Part shown: positions 31,925 through 42,460 of the stretch, piece after piece | Layout: the number at the start of each line of letters is the position of its first letter | How positions within the stretch are numbered: position 1 is the stretch's first letter | Assembly (NCBI GenBank): GCA_026315105.1 | Contig: CM048755.1 | Span: 210,664,333-210,728,332, forward strand | Reading direction: 5' to 3' | Source: Locusta migratoria | Taxonomy: Eukaryota; Arthropoda; Insecta; Orthoptera; Acrididae | DNA length: 64,000 bases | Program-made: the position numbers and the translations under genes | Notes under the pieces: model-generated | The model's database searches: none | Seen by the model: only the letters and a program-made list of their open reading frames with translations | What the model was told of the DNA's origin: nothing

Positions 31925-32426
31925 ATGGTCCAATCGATATAGTCAGGAGCCCAGGAGAGGAGGTGCAGGCGATATCGAGCTGTCAGAAAAGACACTCGGT
32001 GGTTTGATGCCACTGTCGTAAATGATACCTTCGTCACACGTCCCACACTGATTTCTGCAGTTATTTCACGGAATGTTACTTATCTGTTAGCACTGACAGG
32101 TCTCTTTGATCATTAAGTGCAGACAGTTGGCCACTGCGTTGTCCGTGGTGAGAAGTAAAGCATGCAATTCGGTATTCTCTGTACTCTCTCGAGACTGTGC
32201 ACCTCAGAATATTAAATTCACTAAGGATTTCTGAAATGGGGTCTCCCATGTGTCTGAATTCAGTTACCACTCCACGTTCAAAGTCTTGATTCCCGTCGTG
32301 AGGCCATAATTACGTCTTAAAGCGTTTCACATGAATCACCGGGTACAAATGACAGCTATGCCAAAGCACCTCCCGCCATCTTTATCTGGTATATACCCAT
32401 ACCATGATGTTTGTCTCCTCAGTGTA

Positions 32427-32797
32427 GTCTGATCTTACTGCAGCAATACGTAGGAGGGTTGTAACACACTCCTAGATTCCTCACTCAATGCTACTTTTCG
32501 AAAAAGTTTTAATCTGTCTTTCGCAGGAAATGAAGAAATGAAATATAACTGGGTAGCTGTGGATAAACTCAATTAACAGTGACAGATTTAATAGTTAATT
32601 GTTAGGTATGTAAGGTACGAACAACATGCATTAACCATAAATCGTTTTGTCGTTGGTTTAAATTTTATTTTGCGTAAATACACATTATGCAATATACGGT
32701 TATACTCCATCTAATGGGATAAAAGGGGATACTCTGTTGGATACAACTTAGCAATCTTAGACTTTCCGTATGAAGCATGGGAGACACCGACCCGCAC
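32427..32797. other. Unassigned interval
   Basis: AT-rich, no ORF or repeat seen. Confidence 0.55.
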
Positions 32798-32990
32798 GGA
32801 ATGGCCGCGTGGTCTAATGCGTCATGCTACGGACTGGGTGGGCGTTCCCGCCGGATGTTCGAGTTACTCCCTCAGGCATGAGAAAGAGAGTTGTCCTTAG
32901 TGTAAGTTAGTTTAAGTAGTTTGTAAGTCTAGGGACTGATGAATATAGCAGTTTGGTCCAACAGGTTTACAAACATTTTGATTTGGCGAC
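32798..32990 (+). mobile_element. SINE-B copy
   Basis: 'gaatggccgcgtggtctaat' (A box), 'gatgttcgagttactccc' (B box with insertion), tail 'agcagtttggtccaacaggt', 'acaaacatttt'. No clear duplication. Confidence 0.85.
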
Positions 32991-33068
32991 ACAGATACTG
33001 CAAGCACCATGGCCCACCTTTTACACATTAGATACTTAACCAACCATTAAATTTATTTATATATACAT

Positions 33069-33235
33069 CTGGCATCTGTTCCGAAAGAACAGACGTTATT
33101 CCTGATCCTGGAGTTGTTATTCTTTCATATTCACGGAATATATGTCGTCAACTGCAAATGGGCGACTTGTAATTAGAAGTTCTTTTACAGGTCAGATGAT
33201 GGTAACATTGCTTACCGAAACCGGTAATCTCCCAA
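33069..33235 (+). repeat. Fragment of the 41.2-kb inverted-repeat family plus a GAAACCGGT motif
   Basis: 'tctgttccgaaagaacagac' and 'attcacggaatatatg' match the outer parts of the repeat at 41195-41776. It then runs to 'cagatgatggtaacattgc', 'ttaccgaaaccggtaat', a common insect repeat motif able to fold as GGTAA/TTACC. Confidence 0.5.
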
Positions 33236-34332
33236 GAAAGTGATGGGCTAACAAGAGTTTTTCTTCAAACTAGCGTATCGAATCTGGCACTGTTAGTATT
33301 TACCTGTGGTCAGATGTTTTCCCTGTTGCCCCCCCCCCCCACCCCATCCCCCTCATAAGGGAATTCGTATGCCTCAAATGTCTGCGTGTAATTTTATCCT
33401 TATTAAGGTGAGCTAACGTTTAATAAATAATGAATTCTTCTCGATTTATCAGCCCAGTGAAGATGTCGTTCTATGGAAGTTTTTGAAACATTTCATACTC
33501 GCCATCTGCGGACCCTCTTTCGAAAATTGGACGCAAGTAACTTGCTGAAACGTTGCCACAGCGAGACGTTTTGACTCGGCCGACAAGACGAGAAGAATTG
33601 ATGTTTGAAATTCACCAAGAAAATCTATTTTCACTCGTTTTCTAAATGTTTGTGTACTGTGTAACTGGGTCAAAGACATAGGAACAAGGTCGGTATTCAC
33701 CTAGTAGATTGTGGGAAACCACCTAAAAACCACATCCAATCAGACTGGTACAATGAACTGTCGTCTTTAATTTCAATTAATCTACTTGACGCATACGACA
33801 CGGGACCAGCTCAGCTCCCCGAATCCCAGAAGCGGCTCAAGCCGTGCAGCTATCCCGGGTGTCACCGGAAACCACAGATTCATTTTACAAACTCCGAAAT
33901 TTTGGTTACTGATTTCTTATTTTCCTTGTATTTTCTATCCCTCCGTAGTGTCTGCAATAAATGGGAAAAATTAAACAATTCTTATCAGACGTAGGTACTG
34001 GTGAGATATTTTCGTATGAAGATATTGACGTAAAGTGTTACCTACGACACCATAGTATGACAATACCCACACGCCATTCTGGTCATAGAATTAGTCTATA
34101 GAGACACAAATGCAAGTGCATTAAAGATAATTAACATCAAGCGAGTTTCTTCCGCGGAAGCATATATAACAGGAGAAGTCAAGCTAGTTCAACAGTAGTA
34201 ATTTCATTGTAGAATAGGTCTCATTAGTATTTCTTAGGAGGAACTTAATTCTATCTTGGAAATTTACCAAAGGTTTTTACTGATGGTGAGTCAAGCGTGG
34301 TACTCTTCAAAGATCAGCAAGAGACAACTTAC
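33236..34332. other. Unassigned interval
   Basis: A C-rich run sits just before it at 33331-33358. The ORF 33449-33700 has no recognisable motif. No gene supported. Confidence 0.55.
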
Positions 34333-34683
34333 AAGGGGAACACCAGAAGTCGCCGCCTTCGATTTTGATGAGTCTTAAATATGTTGTTGGGGAACCTCTC
34401 CTGAGTATCTGGTTAAAGTACTAAATCGCACTTCGCCCAAGTTTTCGAGATAGATTTTTATATTTTCGTCTTGCGCTAGATATACCGTTAACTTAGCGTA
34501 TATTCCAAGCATAGCAGCGTAGCCAAGTGGTTTTAGTATACGTCTACTATGTTGGAGGTTCTGTGGTCGATTCCCACCTATACACTTTTTCATTTTTTTC
34601 TTCACGATGCTTACAGATATATTCCTTTTCGTGCGAAATTATTGAAAAATTATTTTCGCGAACATAATACTTTTATTTTATAA
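34333..34683 (+). repeat. Left terminal inverted repeat (~350 bp)
   Basis: Aligns with the complement of 36619-36980, interrupted mainly by short A/T indels. Includes 'gccgccttcg', 'cgcacttcgccc', 'attccaagcatagcagcgta', and 'ttcgtgcgaaattattgaaa'. Confidence 0.85.
34511..34584 (+). other. tRNA-like segment in the left inverted repeat
   Basis: A box tagccaagtgg and B box ggtcgattcc, 48 bases apart. The T arm folds as GTGG-TCGATTC-CCAC. The acceptor stem does not close, so this is not a functional tRNA, but the internal pol III promoter elements are good. Reads toward the centre of the element. Confidence 0.6.
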
Positions 34684-34894
34684 GCAGAAAATGGACCTCA
34701 TAAAAAAATCTTTCGAAAATAATTTTTATTGTCACAATACTTATATTTTATGAGGCGGTATATAAACAAATTTCATGACATTGTGAGAAGATATTTTTAT
34801 TAATTCACTCATTATCATTGATCAGTATGCCATGACATTTCTCCGGTTGCTACTCGTCGAAGAAACACCGGAAACATAATTCTGACGAGCACCA

Positions 34895-35097
34895 AATCAA
34901 ATGGTCAAATGTTTGTATAGCTTATGGGACTTAACTACGGGGTCATCAGTCCCTAAACTTACAAACTACTTATGAACTAACTAATACTAAGGATGGCACA
35001 AATATCCATGCCCGAGGGGGGATTCGAACCCCCGACCGTAGTGGCCGTGCAGACTGTGACTAGAGCGCCTCAGTCCCCTCGGCCACCGCGGCCGGCC
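34895..35097 (-). mobile_element. SINE-A in the transposase gene, with TSD
   Basis: Duplication tgacgagcacca (34883-34894) and tggcgagcacca (35098-35109), 12 bp with one mismatch. Same orientation as the transposase. Confidence 0.93.
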
Positions 35098-36085
35098 TGG
35101 CGAGCACCACGCACACATAATGAATGATATGGATGTGAATGTGCACGGTTTTTTCAATAATGAAGCCGGGAAGCATAACTGATTAATGTTCAAAAATGAT
35201 GCCCCTTCCTCTTTCTCCAACAAAACAGAAGCGATCGAGGCGTATTTGAGCATGCGAGCGAAGGCGGGAGCGCTTAACTGGTGTAGAGCCAGGGAATGGA
35301 TCTGTATGTAGTCCTCCCTTGCTGTTATTTCCATATCTCTCTGTAGTAATTCGGGAGCATTCTGCACTTTTTTAATGAAAATCTTCAACTGCCGATAAAA
35401 GTATACATCGTAGGGTTGATAGACTGGGGTACACTTGGTGGTATGATCTTCAGAGTGCTGGTGCTCTCTTCAGAATCATCCAAGAACATGGAATCGTACA
35501 TGTTCTGATCTGTCTGGCCACCTCATGAGTCAATGATATAACCAAATTTGTTTTGTCCTACGTATAGGCGGATCACAGATGTTAAAAAGTTTTCATAGAG
35601 TGCTTTTGTGAATTTCCGCGATTTCATACAGGATACGATGACATTCCTATATCTTTGACATATCTCGTCGATTCTCTTCTGTTGCACTGGGCCGAATTTT
35701 CTCGAAGGTTCCTGCATGCACAGGAAAACCTGGGGCAGTATCTTCCCTGACGCAATAAGAGAATACTGTGCGGTGTACGAATGCGTCATCTTGTTCAAAG
35801 TTTTTCTCTTCACGACGACGTCTGGTACTGACAGTCCGTTTGATCCGTATTAATGACGTAATCCAGATCAAAATTCTTGATTAAAGATCTCTTTTGAACT
35901 TGAATTCTTTTCGCACTCTCCATCGTTTCTTCTATTGAGGAGAATTCTTTACAAGAAGTAAATTTCGTAATTTTCCGCTTTCTTATTAAATGCGCTCCCT
36001 TGAATCGATCGGCCCATGATTTGCTACTCGTGAAGAAGAAGTTCTCGGAGATGAGTGGGAAAGCAGCATTCATTGCCCACTGCTC

Positions 36086-36284
36086 AAAAATGTTCAAATG
36101 TTGGTAGAGCTTATGGGACTTAACTAGGGTTCATCAGTCCCTAAACTTACAAACTACTTATGAACTACTTACGAACTAGGACGGCACAAATATCTATGCC
36201 CGAGGGGGGATTCGAACCCCCGGCCGTAGTGGCCGTGCAGACCCTGACTGAAGCGCCTCAGTCCCCTCGGCCACCGCGGCCGGC
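36086..36284 (-). mobile_element. SINE-A in the transposase 5' region
   Basis: Full-length copy between RGESRN and EQWAMN codons of the transposase. No convincing duplication, perhaps because of later change. Confidence 0.9.
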
Positions 36285-36618
36285 GTTCCTTGATTCACCC
36301 CTTAATTGTTCGGCAGAATCCAGCTCTTCTGGAGTGCCTTCTTCTGGTTGTTCGAACACTTCACTGGCAGACGTACTTAGCATTTCCATTGGTGTGACAC
36401 TTTGGTTTTATTTTTGACAAGAAACGTTCAGTGTGCTCGCGCTACTGCAAACTGCTCTCGTTGGCGACACATGCAAACTGAAGAACTCTAGTGGATTGCT
36501 TACCCTAACGCCCATTCACTTCAATAACCGGGCGGGAAGTAAATATACGTCAAACGTAAACACTAGCGGGTACGGGTACGCCATATGAATACAATATGTT
36601 GCTTACCGCACGACAAAT

Positions 36619-36980
36619 ATAAAAGTATTATGATCGCGAAAATGATTTTTCAATAATTTCGCACGAAAAGGAATAAGGAATAATTTGTAAGCATTGTGAA
36701 GAGAAAAAAAAAATGAAAAAAGTGCATAGGTAAGAATCGATCACGGGACCGCCAACATCGTAGACGTGTACTAAAACCACTGCGTTACGCTGCTATGCTT
36801 GGAATAAATGCTAAGTTACCGGTATATATAGCACATGACGAAAATAATAATAATAAAAAAAATCTCGAAAACTAGGGCGAAGTGCGATTTAGCATTTTAA
36901 CTAGATACTCAGGAGGGGTACCCCAAAAACATATTTAAGAAACATCAAAACCGAAGGCGGCGACTTCTGGTGCTCCCCTT
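36619..36980 (-). repeat. Right terminal inverted repeat (~360 bp)
   Basis: Mirror of 34333-34683. It lies upstream of the transposase start. Confidence 0.85.
36722..36795 (-). other. tRNA-like segment in the right inverted repeat
   Basis: Minus strand: taacgcagtgg (A box, weaker) and gatcgattc (B box, one change). The T arm still pairs (GTGA with TTAC, one G-T). The base changes relative to the left copy keep the T-arm pairing, a hint of selection or of a tRNA-like origin. Confidence 0.5.
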
Positions 36981-37164
36981 ATTAGTAATTAAAAGATTTG
37001 AGTGGTGTTTGAGAGGTGCTGTGTTCAAATATCCTCATTTATGTTTCCCACCTCTTAGCTAATGAAAACTTGAGCCCGTTTTCTTTAATTGCGCATATCT
37101 AATTTCTGTTTCAGACAATTTAACAATTCATTTCTGATTACCTCGACATGCATATTTATAATTT
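36981..37164. other. Short unassigned spacer
   Basis: Nothing seen between the inverted-repeat element and the next SINE. Confidence 0.5.
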
Positions 37165-37175
37165 GCTCAACCTTT

Positions 37176-37481
37176 CAAATGTTCAAATGTTTGTGAAGCT
37201 TATGGGACTTAACTGTGGGGTCATCAGTCGCTAAACTTAACAAACTACTTATGAACTACCTTATACTAAAGACAAATGTTCAAATTTTCAAATGTTTCTG
37301 AAGCTTAAGGGACTTAACTGCGGGGTCATCAGTCCGTAATCGTAGAAACTACTTATGACCTACCTTACACTACAGACGACAAGAACATCCATGCCCGAGG
37401 TGAAATTCAAACCTCCGACAGGGAACGGCCTCGCGCATCGTAGCATAGCGCCTCAATGCGCTCGGCCGCTCCGCCGCGGCT
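37176..37481 (-). mobile_element. SINE with two 3' tails between one TSD pair
   Basis: The insert is bounded by gctcaaccttt (37165-37175 and 37482-37492, perfect 11 bp). Inside are two minus-strand tail units (37176-37273 and 37274-37380) but only one tRNA-like head (37390-37481). So it entered as one event as a head-body-tail-tail molecule, or a tail-only copy inserted exactly at the end. Confidence 0.85.
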
Positions 37482-37492
37482 GCTCAACCTTT

Positions 37493-38395
37493 GCTTTAAA
37501 ATTTAATGTAAGATAAAATATATTCGGAAAACAGTTACAACTAATCAGAAACAAACGCTCGGATTCAAAATCAGGACATCGAAGTCGTAAACCCTCGTAT
37601 AAGCTCAATTTCATTGTTCCTTCAAATAAACAGCGAGTTCTTAATAAAATACAAAAATTTTGAAAACTGAGATCATACAAGCACGCCTCCTAACCATTTA
37701 TTGCTAACGAATTAAACATATATTTCACCATATGGAAGTGGAAGCGTAGGTAGAACCGCCAGAAAGAACTGCAACTGGACTATTGCGAGTTTTGAGCAAG
37801 AAATATGGTTTTGATTTTGAACAAGGGCGACGATTAGTCAGGCAGGCTAGTTTCCTTTACTTTTCCGCCCTGAGCAACTTTCGTAGCCTGATTTCCTTTG
37901 TTCGCCATACTGTCATTTGAGACGGATAATAGATAATATGTAGCCATCGCAAAATTGCTGCCAGAGCTAGTTTCACTGTTAGTGTGAATTTTCCGACACA
38001 AATTCTTTTGCCTATTTCATATAATCTTTGTTGTCGGTAAAACGATTTTTCCGAACCCCACTTAGGATTGTCTCAATTCTTTATACGATACGGTAGGTAC
38101 GCACACAGAAAGTCACTCGTTTTAAGGCTGTAATCATATAAATATAGAAAGATAGTTATAGTTGCCTGTAGTGGTTTGTCAGTCTTAAAAATACGTTGTT
38201 TCTATGACAGATGCAAATTGCAAACGCTAGATCGTTATACAATGCAACGATTTTGGATTAAGATTTACACTATTTTCGGATTATTTTCTTTTTCCGTCTG
38301 ATAAATATGATAGAAATATATCTAAGGCTGTCAAATTTCGTTTCGTGTAGCCATTATAAATTTTGGAATATAACCACAGTGATGTAATTGCTAAG
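37493..38395. other. AT-rich unassigned interval
   Basis: The 37453-37680 ORF overlaps the SINE head and is not a gene. Nothing else recognised. Confidence 0.55.
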
Positions 38396-38580
38396 GGGCG
38401 GAATGGCCGCGTGCACTAAGGCGTCATGCTATGGACTGCGCGGCCGTTTTCGGTGGAGGTTCTAGTCCTCCCTCGGGCATAGGTACGTTTATTCTCCTTA
38501 GTTTAAGTAGTTTGTAAATCTAGGGACTGATGACCATAGCAGTTTGGTCAAATAGGTTCACAAACATTTGAACATTTGAA
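38396..38580 (+). mobile_element. SINE-B copy
   Basis: 'ggcggaatggccgcgtgcac' head, 'aggttctagtcctccctcgg' (B box with one change), tail 'agcagtttggtcaaataggt', ends 'gaacatttgaa'. Confidence 0.88.
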
Positions 38581-40616
38581 TTGCTATTGGGTTTCAAGAT
38601 GACTTATCTGGAGGTTGATCACTGATGGCCGAGTCACAAATGCACGTGAACTTAGTCTTAAGAAGGACGTTGGAATCAAATATGTTCATCGCCGAGATAA
38701 AAGTAACTATAATGAAAACGAAAAAAGCATTCACATCAGAAAATGTGCGTAGTTATTCGAGAGGACCCTTATTTAATTAAGAAATTTTCACTTCTGAACT
38801 CTATTTACGCAGCCTGAAATTACCAAGCTAGATGTGTCAGTATTTAAAGCATTGGACTTGCATTTGGGACGATATAGAACAATATTCGCCTTAGGTTATC
38901 TAGATTTAATTTTTTCGCGGCTTCCCCGACTGTTGAAGGTGTTTTCCAGTACAGATATGTTGAAAAATGAGAAGGTCAATTTCCTTTCCCGATTCTCGTT
39001 CAGGACGAGCTGGTGCTCCGTCTCAATTAACCTAAAATTCCATCTTCGAAGAATCTGCAGTTTACTGCAATATCTTTATTGTGCCACACTTCTATAGTAC
39101 TCTCAATTAACTTAGAAAAAATGGTGTTTCTTATAATTCAGCATGTTAAGTGTATAGTGCATGAGGATTTTCGGGATGAAGTAATTCGCACTCATGTAAC
39201 TCTACCAGATTTGTTTCATAGCTAATCAGTTGCATTATAAATGGATTTATAAATTAATGAAGTACTGCAGCGTGATGATGTTTGTTTTCTTAGTGTGAAT
39301 CATATCCTGACCAAAGCACTATTTCAGGATATGATATCAGTAATTGTGTTGTATGTGAAATAAAACTACAAATCTATATTTAGAGTAAGTGCATAGACAC
39401 TTAATAGCCCACGAAGGAACAGAAATGGTGGAACATGTCCAAAATACACAAGTTTTGTTGGCTAAAGGCTCTTCACATGCTCCTAATTTGTGTTTAAGTG
39501 AGCAAAGTAACGGAGTTTTCAGTTATTTAGTTTTTGTTCATCTTAGCATTTGTGTTAATGGGACAGTTGCTCGTAATGATGGACAATCTCATGGAAAATC
39601 CAAATCAGTACGTCCGCATCTGTTTTACAAAACTCTCATGTTTATTATATGAACTGTGTTCGTCTATTTCGCTACATTTTTCTGACTTACAATATAATAA
39701 CAGCACTAATCAAACAAAAAGTAGTCATATCAACACCTTAATTATTTAAGTGATCTACTTTGCTGCAAATTAAAGGGACCTACATTATTTCTTCAGGAAA
39801 AATGAAAAGTTTGATAGAGAAAAACCTTCAGCTTGGCTTTGAATACGTATAAAAATGAAGGATAAATAGCTATTGTTATTAATTTTGAAACATCCAGATG
39901 ATTTCGAGGCGTTTTTCGCGTCCAGGGAAATAAGCAAAGACCCATTTGCCGTACCGTTAGTGCTGATGTTGCAGAGTCAGCGCTGCCGAGGCGAACAATA
40001 AGATTTTTTTGAAGATGAGAAGTTTTTACCGACAGCGGACTCGAGAGACTCTCGCTCTGTTAACGGAACACCACCCGTCCAATCGGCCTTCAATAGGGAA
40101 AAAATATTCATACTTACTCCATCTGCGTAGGGTCCCTGTATCTCCTTCTTTATAAATAAACCTTCTTAATGTCAATCACGAATGCAACTTATAAAAAAAC
40201 GAATGCAGATTATTACCGTGAAATTCACAGCCTAACCTGTAGCCTACACACCTGTCTTGGCCGTTCTGCACAGAATGCCACAGCTTCAACCTTTGTGGAA
40301 TCCTGTTAAAAACCGCTGCACCCGTACATGAACAGTAGTCAAGAACTTTTTAGCAAATAAATGTCATAAATATTCACGCAACGACTGCTGCTACTACTTT
40401 TAAACAAGGCAATGCTGTGAACGACAAATCTCATGAGCGATTAGATGCACAGAGAGCGGACAAAACAATGTGAACACGTAACAGATATAATATTTGTTAG
40501 TAAGGAGCTGGCCCACCTTTGGCTTTCAGATCTGCCGCAACTCTTTATTGTTTACTACATAATTTTATCCACTCTTGTACCAGAACGTCCGCCAATTACT
40601 TCAACGACGTTGGAAC
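38581..40616. other. Long AT-rich interval, nothing assigned
   Basis: ORFs at 38834-39097, 39389-39652 and 39534-39749 are under 90 codons with no motif. No repeat ends or exon-like block supported across 2 kb. Confidence 0.55.
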
Positions 40617-40627
40617 TGTAAATCTGG

Positions 40628-40825
40628 GGCCGGCCGCGGTGGCCGAGGTGACTGAGGCGCTCCAGTCACGGTCAGCACGGCCACTACGGTCGGGGGTTCG
40701 AATCCCCCCTCGGGCATGGATATTTGTGCCGTCCTAGTTCGTAAGTAGTTCATAAGTAGTTTGTAAGTTTAGGGACTGATGACCCCGTAGTTAAGTCCCA
40801 TAAGCTTAACAAACATTTGAACATT
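40628..40825 (+). mobile_element. SINE-A with TSD
   Basis: Perfect 11-bp duplication tgtaaatctgg at 40617-40627 and 40826-40836. Confidence 0.93.
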
Positions 40826-40836
40826 TGTAAATCTGG

Positions 40837-41194
40837 TCGTCACTCTGCGCTATAAGACTCCCCATAGACGTTCATTTATGTTGAGACATGGCGATCTTGC
40901 TGCCTAGAGGAGATGTTTGATAATTTTCCGATGCTCTACGAAGCATGTCTGAAGCGTTTTGGCTTGTGTGTGTCGGCACATTATCATTTTGGAATATGGC
41001 AATGTTTGTTAGCAATATTTTAGGCACAGTAAGAAGTTTGATGTCGATGATGGTGAGCCACTCATTCACAGTTATCTGATCAGCGTCAGTAATGATAGAA
41101 ACAGTTGATTAAAAAGCTATAGATGCCAAAAACATGACGGAACATCCCCCACTTTTGATGTAGGAAGCAGATATACCGTATCCTCAGCCGCTAT
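40837..41194. other. Unassigned interval
   Basis: A 65-codon minus ORF (40872-41069) reads VPKILLTNIAIFQNDNVPTH then QNASDMLRRASENY, faintly like a mariner/Tc1 catalytic region ('QNDNVPTH'). Too weak to call. Confidence 0.35.
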
Positions 41195-41372
41195 TGGGGT
41201 TTTCTATACATAAACTGTGTTTATATTCACGGAATGTATGACATTAACAGCGAATGGGTAAAATTGACAATGTGTACCCAGCCAGGACTCGGACCCGGGT
41301 CTTGTGCTTTCTAGGCAGTTGCGCTGACCTCTACACCACTGGGAACACAGCGATCGCCACCATGTCCGAAAG

Positions 41373-41422
<50 letters not shown>

Positions 41423-41776
41423 TACATAAAATGCCGCTGACGGGCAATGATCCTTTCTTCAGTGCAGAGGCACTCCTAGGCCCTTACTCTTACGGGAAGT
41501 TTACAATAACTAGGAATTTTAGTTGTACTGGGCAGAGTAAAGTTGAAAAAGTGTATCTAACGGGAGGCGTACTCGAGTAATTCCTTGCAGAGGTGCTGGT
41601 CGCTCTGTTACCAGTGGTGTAGGGGTCAGCTCAACTACCTAGAAAGCAGGATACCCGGTTGGAGTCTCGCCTGGGTACACATTTTAAATTTTACCCATTC
41701 GCAGTTAATGTCATATATTCCGTGACTATGAATAGATAATCACTGCAGTATCAAAAGTGACGTCTGTTCTTTCGGA
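41195..41776. mobile_element. Inverted-repeat element with tRNA-like ends
   Basis: The left side (41210-41375) and right side (41605-41770) mirror each other: 'tattcacggaatgtatgac' versus the complement of 'gtcatatattccgtgac', and a tRNA-like block 'cagtggtgtagaggtcagcg', 'acccgggtccgagtcctgg' (left, minus strand), 'cagtggtgtaggggtcagct', 'acccggttggagtctcgc' (right, plus strand). A short palindrome (ctttcggacatgtccga) is at 41773-41789. No coding sequence. Class uncertain. Confidence 0.6.
41374..41419 (+). repeat. (CA)n microsatellite
   Basis: About 23 CA units after 'ccgaaagaa'. Confidence 0.95.
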
Positions 41777-41805
41777 CATGTCCGACAGAACAGACGCCAT
41801 ATATA

Positions 41806-42460
41806 TACTATGTTGTTTGCAGGAAGCAATGAAAACGATGATTCATTGTACCATACCACATACTTCCTGTCATCAAGAGTCCAGGTCATATAATCGTGGC
41901 ACCACTTCCTTCGCAGCTTTGCGTTTGTTTCCGTTTTTAAGGGTTTAGCAACTGCCGCACTTCCATGAATGCTAGGCTCCAACCGCATTGTTGTAATCAA
42001 AACAGTATTACTCAAGTGAATGTTGCGTTTCACAGTAGCCTTTGCCTTGGTAGTTTTATGTTGCCTGACACGATCATTCTTAATGCTCGTAGGTCGCTGG
42101 CAGTTATCTACTGGTTTCGCCCACTATTCCTCTTCGTCAATTATGTTTTAACTTGTTTTGCGTCCGCAGTAATTACAGAGGATACTGTCGGCAGTGAAAC
42201 GTTAAAAAATGACGATGCTCTCACAGACTGCGCTCCATCGAGTTGGTCTCTTTGGAAGTGTGAGAGGTCCCTCACTCATTTCACCCATCACTTGTGCTGA
42301 CCGTCGCAGACGAAAACGTGTGATATACTGGAAGGTAACGTCTAAGACTTTGTACGTCAGTTGTGCACTACGGCCGCGTCTCAGTGTTAACACGTATGCA
42401 GTGGTGCCAACTTGAAACAAGATGTAGTCTACTGCATGGTGTTCATATTACTTTGTTCAC
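41806..42460 (-). mobile_element. Tc1-like transposon fragment (third family)
   Basis: Minus ORF 41740-42033: GSAAVAKPLKTETNAKLRRK, WCHDYMTWTLDDRKYVVWYN, ESSFSLLPANNIVYIWR. This is the region around the first catalytic Asp of Tc1 transposases; the expected 'WSDESSF' reads 'WYNESSF', so the Asp is lost. The N-terminal part continues upstream with breaks. Ends not found. Confidence 0.72.

Larger units (their letters stand above)
30081..32424 (-). mobile_element. Tc1-like transposon with both ends, split by a LINE
   Basis: Ends cactgagatggcaaag (30081) and the mirrored ctcctcagtg (32424), each next to TA (30079-30080 and 32425-32426). Transposase remnants on the minus strand: HMGDPISEILSEFNI, GQRSG (32076-32270) and LRADHRVRVRHRHHESTDP (30485-30600), with many stops. 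Without the LINE and one copy of its duplication it is about 1.07 kb, so it is also internally shortened. Confidence 0.82.
34822..36389 (-). pseudogene. DDE transposase, broken by SINEs, a stop and frameshifts
   Basis: Starts MEMLSTSASEVFEQ (36389), is cut by a SINE at 36284-36086, then continues EQWAMNAAFPLISENFFF, SWADRFKGAHLIRKRKIT (DNA-binding helix region). The catalytic region follows: VINTDQT (first Asp), frameshift near 35815, KMTHSYTAQYSLIASGKILP, VFLCMQEP, GQNKFGYIIDS (second Asp). The codon after IIDS at 35526 is TGA where related proteins have Trp. Another shift near 35390 leads to LKIFIKKVQNAPELLQRDME, HSLALHQLSAPAFARMLKYA. A second SINE (35097-34895) splits the last exon-like stretch, which ends at 34822. 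Clearly a transposase by its blocks; the pogo/Tigger relation is only a guess. Confidence 0.75.
34333..36980 (-). mobile_element. 2.65-kb inverted-repeat transposon with tRNA-like ends
   Basis: Ends 34333-34683 and 36619-36980 mirror each other: outermost 'aaggggaacaccagaagtcg' left and the complement of 'cgacttctggtgctcccctt' right. Between them is a broken DDE transposase gene on the minus strand, interrupted by two SINE-A copies. Each inverted end contains a tRNA-like segment with A and B boxes. Without the SINEs it would be about 2.25 kb. Superfamily not settled. Confidence 0.8.

Noticed and set aside
33193..33228. Second hammerhead-like core (cagatga, GGTAA/TTACC, gaaac)
   Set aside because: The first core box reads CAGATGA instead of CTGATGA and no stem I/III closure was seen; recorded only as a repeat motif.
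34511..34584. Real tRNA gene inside the inverted repeat
   Set aside because: The acceptor stem does not pair and the D arm is weak; only promoter boxes and the T arm are good, so I call it tRNA-like.
40872..41069. Mariner-like frame (QNDNVPTH)
   Set aside because: A single short motif in 65 codons with no other transposase block; left as unassigned.
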